The notes under the pieces are model-generated. The model did not search any database. It saw only the letters and a program-made list of their open reading frames with translations, and was not told where the DNA came from. This document shows, piece by piece, positions 59,725 to 64,000 of a DNA stretch of 64,000 bases (its first letter is position 1; each line of letters starts with the position of its first letter). The position numbers and the translations under genes are program-made. Origin of the DNA: Pseudomonas sp. ISL-84 (GTDB lineage: Bacteria; Bacillota; Bacilli; Bacillales; Cytobacillaceae); NCBI GenBank assembly GCA_018613035.1, contig JAGGRA010000064.1, positions 1 through 64,000 of the forward strand, read 5' to 3'.

Positions 59725-60597
59725 ATGAGATCCGAAACCGAAATGATGAACCTGATTTTATCAACAGCCAGGAAAGATGAACGAGTTCGCGCTGTCATCC
59801 TCAATGGTTCACGCGCGAATGCGAATGTAAAAAAAGATATCTGTCAAGATTACGATATTGTGTACCTGGTGAGGGGTATTGATTCCTTCACCCGTGATCA
59901 TAGCTGGGTGGATGTGTTTGGCGAGCGGATTATGATGCAGCTGCCGGAGGAAAAGGTGCTGCCGCCTGCTGATGGGCTTGGCCGCTTTCCTTATCTAATG
60001 CAGTTTATGGACGGGAACCGAATCGATTTGACCTTAATTCCGGTTGAAAAAATGGATGAGCTTCTGCTGCCTGACAGCTTGAGTGTGCTGCTTCTCGATA
60101 AAGATGGGCTCATGGGCCCCATGCCGCCTGCCTCTGACCGGGATTATTGGGTCCAAAAGCCGACTGCTCAGGAGTTTGCAGATATCTGCAACGAGTTTTG
60201 GTGGATCAGCATGAACATCAGCAAAGGGCTTTGGCGAAGGGAGCTAACGTATGCGATGTTTATGCATGAGCAAATCAACCGCCATATGCTGATGAAGATG
60301 CTGGAATGGAAGGTCGGCATACAGACGGATTTTACAAAAAGCGCCGGGAAGGTTGGCAAGGACCTGCCGGATTTTCTAGATCAAGGGGAATGGGAGCAGT
60401 TCGAGGCTACTTATTCTGACGCTAAATTTCATAACATTTGGAATGCTCTGTTCGCGATGTGCGACCTTTTTAGGAAAAACGCGATTGAGGTCGCGGATAA
60501 GCTGGGCTTCGCCTATCATTATGAAGACGATAAAAGGGTTACCGCATTTTTGAAGCATGTGAGGAATCTGCCTGCTGATGCAGATTCTATCTATTAA
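59725..60597 (+). CDS. aadK: aminoglycoside 6-adenylyltransferase, ANT(6) family
   Basis: A 290-residue nucleotidyltransferase close in length and pattern to B. subtilis AadK (284 residues). The catalytic GSRAN...DYDIVYLV carries the metal-binding aspartates, followed by RFPYLMQFMDGNRIDLTLIP and the C-terminal helical domain (EFADICNEFWWISMNISKGLWRRE). It would adenylylate streptomycin; in Bacillus this is an intrinsic chromosomal gene, and no mobile flanks are seen here. GGAGG precedes the ATG by 6 nt. Confidence 0.85.
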   Translation: MRSETEMMNLILSTARKDERVRAVILNGSRANANVKKDICQDYDIVYLVRGIDSFTRDHSWVDVFGERIMMQLPEEKVLPPADGLGRFPYLMQFMDGNRIDLTLIPVEKMDELLLPDSLSVLLLDKDGLMGPMPPASDRDYWVQKPTAQEFADICNEFWWISMNISKGLWRRELTYAMFMHEQINRHMLMKMLEWKVGIQTDFTKSAGKVGKDLPDFLDQGEWEQFEATYSDAKFHNIWNALFAMCDLFRKNAIEVADKLGFAYHYEDDKRVTAFLKHVRNLPADADSIY

Positions 60598-60598
60598 A

Positions 60599-60624
60599 AA
60601 AATCCCCTTTGCCAGGGGATTTCT
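60599..60624. terminator. terminator between aadK and permease genes
   Basis: AAATCCCC, TTTGCC loop, AGGGGATTT, with A and T runs outside. Bidirectional between convergent genes. Confidence 0.85.
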
Positions 60625-61932
60625 CTAGTTATTCTTCAATTCAAATGACTCAAACACAGACCAGTTCACCATTTTTTCCATAAGAATGGAAATGAACACG
60701 CCCATAATCAGCCCATTTGATATAAATGGCTGGATCAGGACTGGCAAATCAGCGAACAGCGCAGCTGGTGTGTTCATTAAACTGATACCGATCAGCACCG
60801 GAGCCGCCAGGCGAAATATCGTATTCGAGTTAAAGACTTTTCCGTTTAAGCTGTTAAAAGCCGTACCGAAAAGCTGCAGATAAGCGACAAACAGGACAGC
60901 ATTTCCGACCGTAACCGGCATGCCTGCCAGCCATGTGCCCAGCGGCGGGATCAGGCCAATCACGGCCAGCAGTGCGCCCCCAAGGAAAAATGGCGTTTTC
61001 ATGAAAATTCGTGTACTCTGCAAAAATCCAATGGATGATGTAAATGGCGTATACGGCACCAGTCCGAATCCGCTGCCGATCACGGTGAAAACGGCTGTAA
61101 AAAATATGGAACCACGGTACTCCCGGTGACCGGATTCTTTTTTAAAAAGTGTATCCCCTGAGCTAATTGAAGCAACTGTGTTGCTCAGGTTCATCAAACC
61201 AGCAAAGAACGTAACCGCAATAATCCCGATTTCGAGGTTAGGCGGTCCCAGCGGAAACAGCGTGAAACTCACATCTCCCGCAGCTGCGTCTTGCTGAACT
61301 TCACTCATAAAGAGCAAATCATAGCCGATCCAGCCGGCCAGCAATCCGATTAAAATTGAAAAATTGCTGACGATTCCGTTCCCTTTTAATTTTAGCAAAC
61401 TGACAAAAATGACAAGGGCAAAAGAATATAAAGTGACGGGAACATCCATCGTGCCCTGTTCACTGACTTTCATCATGCCTTTGAAAAAGATAAAAATCAG
61501 CTGGAAGGTTAATAGAAACAGATAAACTGACATCACCATCGGGTTGAAAATCGTTTTTAATAGAGATATTCCATTAAATGCCGCGAGAATCAGCGTAACG
61601 GCTGAAGCTAAAAGTACTCCTGTGGCGATTCCGCCGCCTATTTCGGTATAGCTCATTCCCAGGGAGGATGCCGACAACCCCAAGTTTAAAATAACTCCCC
61701 AAAGCAAGCCGGAATGCCCCTCCATCAATGGATAGCGATGCCCTTTCCAGCCCTGAAAAATCGACGCAAGCCCTGTAAATACAAGCGAGGCTCTCAGCAT
61801 CATTGCAATCGTTTCATCCGGCAGCTGGAAGACCGTTCCCACTGAAATCGGGATCATCACTGTATTCGCAAATATAAAGAAAAGCCATTGTACGGAAGAA
61901 AAGATCGTAACGGAACCAAACCGTTTATTCAT
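60625..61932 (-). CDS. nucleobase:cation symporter (uracil/xanthine permease-like, YwdJ type)
   Basis: A 435-residue, about 12-14-helix NCS2-type permease. Segments such as QGWKGHRYPLMEGHSGLLWG, VTFFAGLMNLSNTVASISS and YTPFTSSIGFLQSTRI follow the family. The substrate is probably a purine or pyrimidine, but the exact base is unclear; B. subtilis YwdJ is a similar uncharacterised permease. The ATG at 61932 has an AAAGCGG further upstream. A 230-bp AT-rich gap separates it from the next gene. Confidence 0.8.
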   Translation of the reverse strand: MNKRFGSVTIFSSVQWLFFIFANTVMIPISVGTVFQLPDETIAMMLRASLVFTGLASIFQGWKGHRYPLMEGHSGLLWGVILNLGLSASSLGMSYTEIGGGIATGVLLASAVTLILAAFNGISLLKTIFNPMVMSVYLFLLTFQLIFIFFKGMMKVSEQGTMDVPVTLYSFALVIFVSLLKLKGNGIVSNFSILIGLLAGWIGYDLLFMSEVQQDAAAGDVSFTLFPLGPPNLEIGIIAVTFFAGLMNLSNTVASISSGDTLFKKESGHREYRGSIFFTAVFTVIGSGFGLVPYTPFTSSIGFLQSTRIFMKTPFFLGGALLAVIGLIPPLGTWLAGMPVTVGNAVLFVAYLQLFGTAFNSLNGKVFNSNTIFRLAAPVLIGISLMNTPAALFADLPVLIQPFISNGLIMGVFISILMEKMVNWSVFESFELKNN

Positions 61933-62161
61933 GCTGCAAACACCGCTTTCAAATCTAAAAGTTTCGTCTCTCTAAAAATTAAACTAGCTATTATTATAAT
62001 ATAAATCCTGATAAATTTCCTTGGATTTCACTTGAAGAAAACTGGAAAATCGCTAAAAATGGCTGAATTCTGCCAAAGCGTCCGGAAACCTAGTTATATG
62101 CACTGACAAGCTCTTCCCTCTTTCAATACTATATTATGTATGAATTATTTCGGATAGGGAT

Positions 62162-62689
62162 GTGAGAGCTTTGTCATCGGATATTCATTCTCAATCCAAT
62201 CTTTTGTCTCCAAACGAACGGCAAGCTATTACACTTTGGATATCAAATATGAATAAATGGAAAAGTATGGGCATTTATAATAAGATGAAACTGGCCAAAA
62301 GAACCATGCGATTAAGGTATAAGTTGCTTGGCTATGGCCATAGCCGAATGGTTTATGACATGGGGAATGGTTATGTTTTAAAGGTGGCCACTTCAGAATG
62401 GGGCATTAGCGGGAATAAAACAGAATTTGAACTTTTTACAAAAAGTCCTCCAGAAATAAGAAACCACCTGTGCCCTGTCATACAACATGGACATGGATGG
62501 ATCATCATGGAAAAAATGCCAGTGAACGTTCCTGATCACTCACGATATCAAAATAGTATTAATCAAATGCGAACTACATTTACCAGCCATGGTTTAACAC
62601 CCAAAGACATCAGGAGAGCAAATTTAGCATTATCCAAAGATGGGGTCATAAAAGTCATTGATTATGGGAATTTCATCCAAAATAAATAA
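62162..62689 (+). CDS. small protein-kinase-like protein
   Basis: A 175-residue protein with a minimal kinase-like fold. LLGYGHSRMVYDMGNGYVLKVA looks like the glycine-rich loop and VAIK lysine; WIIMEKM is a hinge; HGLTPKDIRRANLALSKDG and VIKVIDYG are reminiscent of catalytic and DFG-like (here IDYG) segments. It is much shorter than a normal kinase, so it may be a pseudokinase or phosphotransferase fragment; similar small proteins occur in Bacillus and phages. The start (GTG 62162 or TTG 62171) is uncertain. A terminator follows. Confidence 0.65.
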   Translation: MRALSSDIHSQSNLLSPNERQAITLWISNMNKWKSMGIYNKMKLAKRTMRLRYKLLGYGHSRMVYDMGNGYVLKVATSEWGISGNKTEFELFTKSPPEIRNHLCPVIQHGHGWIIMEKMPVNVPDHSRYQNSINQMRTTFTSHGLTPKDIRRANLALSKDGVIKVIDYGNFIQNK

Positions 62690-62717
62690 CCCGCAAAAAG
62701 TTGCGGGCAGTTTTTTT
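62690..62717 (+). terminator. terminator of the kinase-like gene
   Basis: CCCGCAA, AAA loop, GTTGCGGG, then CAGTTTTTTT directly after the stop. Confidence 0.85.
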
Positions 62718-62719
62718 GC

Positions 62720-62820
62720 AAAGGATTGTTTCTAAATAAAATGCTGCGGCATCCTGGAGCGGAATTCAACCGCTCCTTACTACTTGTTAAATAGCAACAA
62801 AGTTTGCCAAAACAGCCATT
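62720..62820 (-). repeat. MITE-like dispersed repeat, copy 3 (short)
   Basis: About 100 bp, inverted relative to copy 1. It shares GGCTGTT, GCAAACTTTGTTGCT, TTTAACAAGTAGT and CCGCTCCAGGATGC, and ends AAGGATTGTTTCTAAA. Its middle is deleted; a GGAGCGG/CCGCTCC hairpin remains. It abuts the DUF819 stop. Confidence 0.8.
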
Positions 62821-64000
62821 ATATAAAAGCAGAAAACCAAAGTCCAAGCGTGGTGCCAACATAGTTGCCGATAATGTAGCCAATCGTTCCGACGACCAGA
62901 ATGGGGCCAATCAGATCCTTCCATCCTTTCGCAATGGCCATCGCTGCAGCTGTTGTCGGACCGCCGACATTCGCATTGCTGGCAAGCAGGATTTCTTCAA
63001 GGTCATATTTTAATAGTTTGCCGGCAGTTAACGAAACGGCCATGTTCACCAGCACAATGATAAAAACGAATACCAAAAGCAGCGGAGCATTTTGAATGAT
63101 CATTGGGATGGATGCCGGAATACCGATCACAACAAAAAACAAGTAAATGAGGAAGGTTCCGATTTCCTGACTTCCGTTAATCGATTCAAAGTACTTTGGA
63201 AATAACGCCAGGGCAAGGAATGTAAGGGTTGTCAGCATCAGATACCTGTCCCCGAATAGCCCATTAAGCAGATTTAGCAAGAATGATGTCTCTTCTCCGG
63301 AAGGTATAAGTCCGTCCAGGAATTCTGCTATTTTAAAAGAGACGATGACAAGCAGAAACGCGGTCCCTACGGATAATGCCATGTCCTTCAGCGAAATATC
63401 CTTCCGTTTCCAAAAGCTTTCTGCAAGCGTTTTGCCCTCTTCTCCTATACTTCCGCTTTCCACTTTTTCAACATGCGGGGCCTTAAAGCGGCTCCTGAAA
63501 AAGCTCATCGCTGGAATCATCATGAGAACAACAAAATAAATGGCCATCATTAAATTGTCTGCCACTACGGCTGAAGAGACCATTTCTCCCGGTGTTTCAA
63601 ACTTTGCCGCCATAGCTGCAAAATTCACTCCCCCGCCAATATATGACGCACTGAGCATAGCGCCAATTTTATCAAGCATCGGGATATGATCCTTTAATAA
63701 AAAGAAACTGATGATCACACCTGCAACCGTCCCAATGGAGCTGATCAGAAAGATAATCAGCAAGCGGCCGCTTTCTTGCCATATTTTTTTAAAATTCACA
63801 TGGAAAAGCAGGAGCGGAATGGCGAGCGGGATAATAAAAGTCCATACCGCATCATAAACAGGTGAGGCTGTAGGAATAATGCCGGTATTCGATAGAATGA
63901 TCGCACCAATCAGGGCGACAATGGCACCTGAAATTTTCGCGGCCCAGTTATAGCGCTGCTCCAAATAAATACTCGCTGAAGCCCACACCACGATAATCCC
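62819..64000 (-). CDS. DUF819 family membrane protein (YjcL-like), 5' end cut by the window
   Basis: At least 394 residues visible, open to the right edge; the true start lies beyond 64000 and the GTG at 63991 is probably internal. It has about 11 hydrophobic helices, including LSASYIGGGVNFAAMAAKF, TFLIYLFFVVIGIPASIPMI and the terminal VGGPTTAAAMAIAKGWKDL. DUF819 proteins are predicted transporters of unknown substrate; B. subtilis YjcL is a relative. The stop codon touches MITE copy 3, so the 3' end has been a repeat insertion point. Confidence 0.8.
   Translation of the reverse strand, partial: GIIVVWASASIYLEQRYNWAAKISGAIVALIGAIILSNTGIIPTASPVYDAVWTFIIPLAIPLLLFHVNFKKIWQESGRLLIIFLISSIGTVAGVIISFFLLKDHIPMLDKIGAMLSASYIGGGVNFAAMAAKFETPGEMVSSAVVADNLMMAIYFVVLMMIPAMSFFRSRFKAPHVEKVESGSIGEEGKTLAESFWKRKDISLKDMALSVGTAFLLVIVSFKIAEFLDGLIPSGEETSFLLNLLNGLFGDRYLMLTTLTFLALALFPKYFESINGSQEIGTFLIYLFFVVIGIPASIPMIIQNAPLLLVFVFIIVLVNMAVSLTAGKLLKYDLEEILLASNANVGGPTTAAAMAIAKGWKDLIGPILVVGTIGYIIGNYVGTTLGLWFSAFI

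Noticed and set aside
62162-62689. Complete Ser/Thr protein kinase
   Set aside because: At 175 residues it lacks room for a full C-lobe, and clear HRD and DFG motifs are missing.

Overview
The window reads as chromosomal DNA of a spore-forming Bacillaceae (Bacillus, Cytobacillus or Mesobacillus type). Ribosome binding sites are strong AGGAGG-like sequences 6-9 nt before ATG, GTG or TTG starts. Many genes have clear Bacillus subtilis relatives (dctSRPB, ykoS/ykoT-type glycosylation genes, gtaB, galE, aadK, swrC, RsbR paralogues, a PgcM-like phosphatase). I saw no rRNA, tRNA, CRISPR array, prophage or intact insertion sequence. Mobile DNA is limited to short non-coding repeats. Several starts given here were chosen from ribosome binding sites and are shorter than the longest open frame.

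Layout. 1-6.5 kb: housekeeping and unknown genes (two GNATs, KinB-like kinase, nucleotidyltransferase plus histidine phosphatase pair, DinB, rubredoxin/metallo-beta-lactamase fusion). 6.5-12.9 kb: a large membrane protein of unknown function, an RsbR-type stressosome protein, an MFS permease and an RlmI-like rRNA methyltransferase, separated by unusual repeats. 12.9-19.5 kb: C4-dicarboxylate uptake and its two-component system (dctP, dctR, dctS, divergent dctB), then a succinyl-CoA:acetate CoA-transferase and its probable LytTR regulator. 20.5-24.1 kb: CBS protein, GNAT, MazG-like and BenE-like genes.

24.7-37.5 kb is the most coherent accessory region: a catabolic cluster on the minus strand whose eutD, eutC and eutB products look like (hydroxy)ectoine-degrading enzymes. 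They sit with an M20 deacylase, a cystathionine-gamma-lyase-type PLP enzyme, a short homoserine dehydrogenase, an aldehyde dehydrogenase, a BCCT osmolyte importer and a PucR regulator. The EutE/DoeB deacetylase and DoeD transaminase known from proteobacterial pathways are absent, so this looks like a rewired Gram-positive version. Proposed flow: BCCT import, EutD ring opening, M20 deacetylation, EutB/EutC removal of the 3-hydroxyl, then diaminobutyrate to the aspartate-semialdehyde/homoserine node.

37.7-40.9 kb: a DUF3231 protein and a four-gene operon with a stand-alone cobalamin-binding protein, a PAS/STAS protein, a small helical protein and an ABM-fold protein, possibly a split B12-based sensor feeding a stressosome. 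41-50 kb: SwrC-like RND pump, a 67-residue Cys/His/Lys-rich peptide, a three-gene surface glycosylation set (DUF6044, GT2, GtrA), gtaB and galE (with a changed glycine in its NAD motif). 50.5-57 kb: CBO0543 and TipAS-MerR genes, then an acyl-CoA dehydrogenase divergent from merR plus acyl-CoA synthetase. 57-64 kb: BadF-type kinase, membrane protein, HAD phosphatase, ANT(6)-type adenylyltransferase, nucleobase permease, small kinase-like protein and a DUF819 membrane protein cut by the window end.

Non-coding structure is unusually rich: three unrelated phased repeat arrays (5.9, 8.6 and 41.0 kb), a dispersed palindrome family (GTGCCAGGTACC type, four full copies), a MITE-like family (three copies), and an identical operator-like palindrome at two distant sites.
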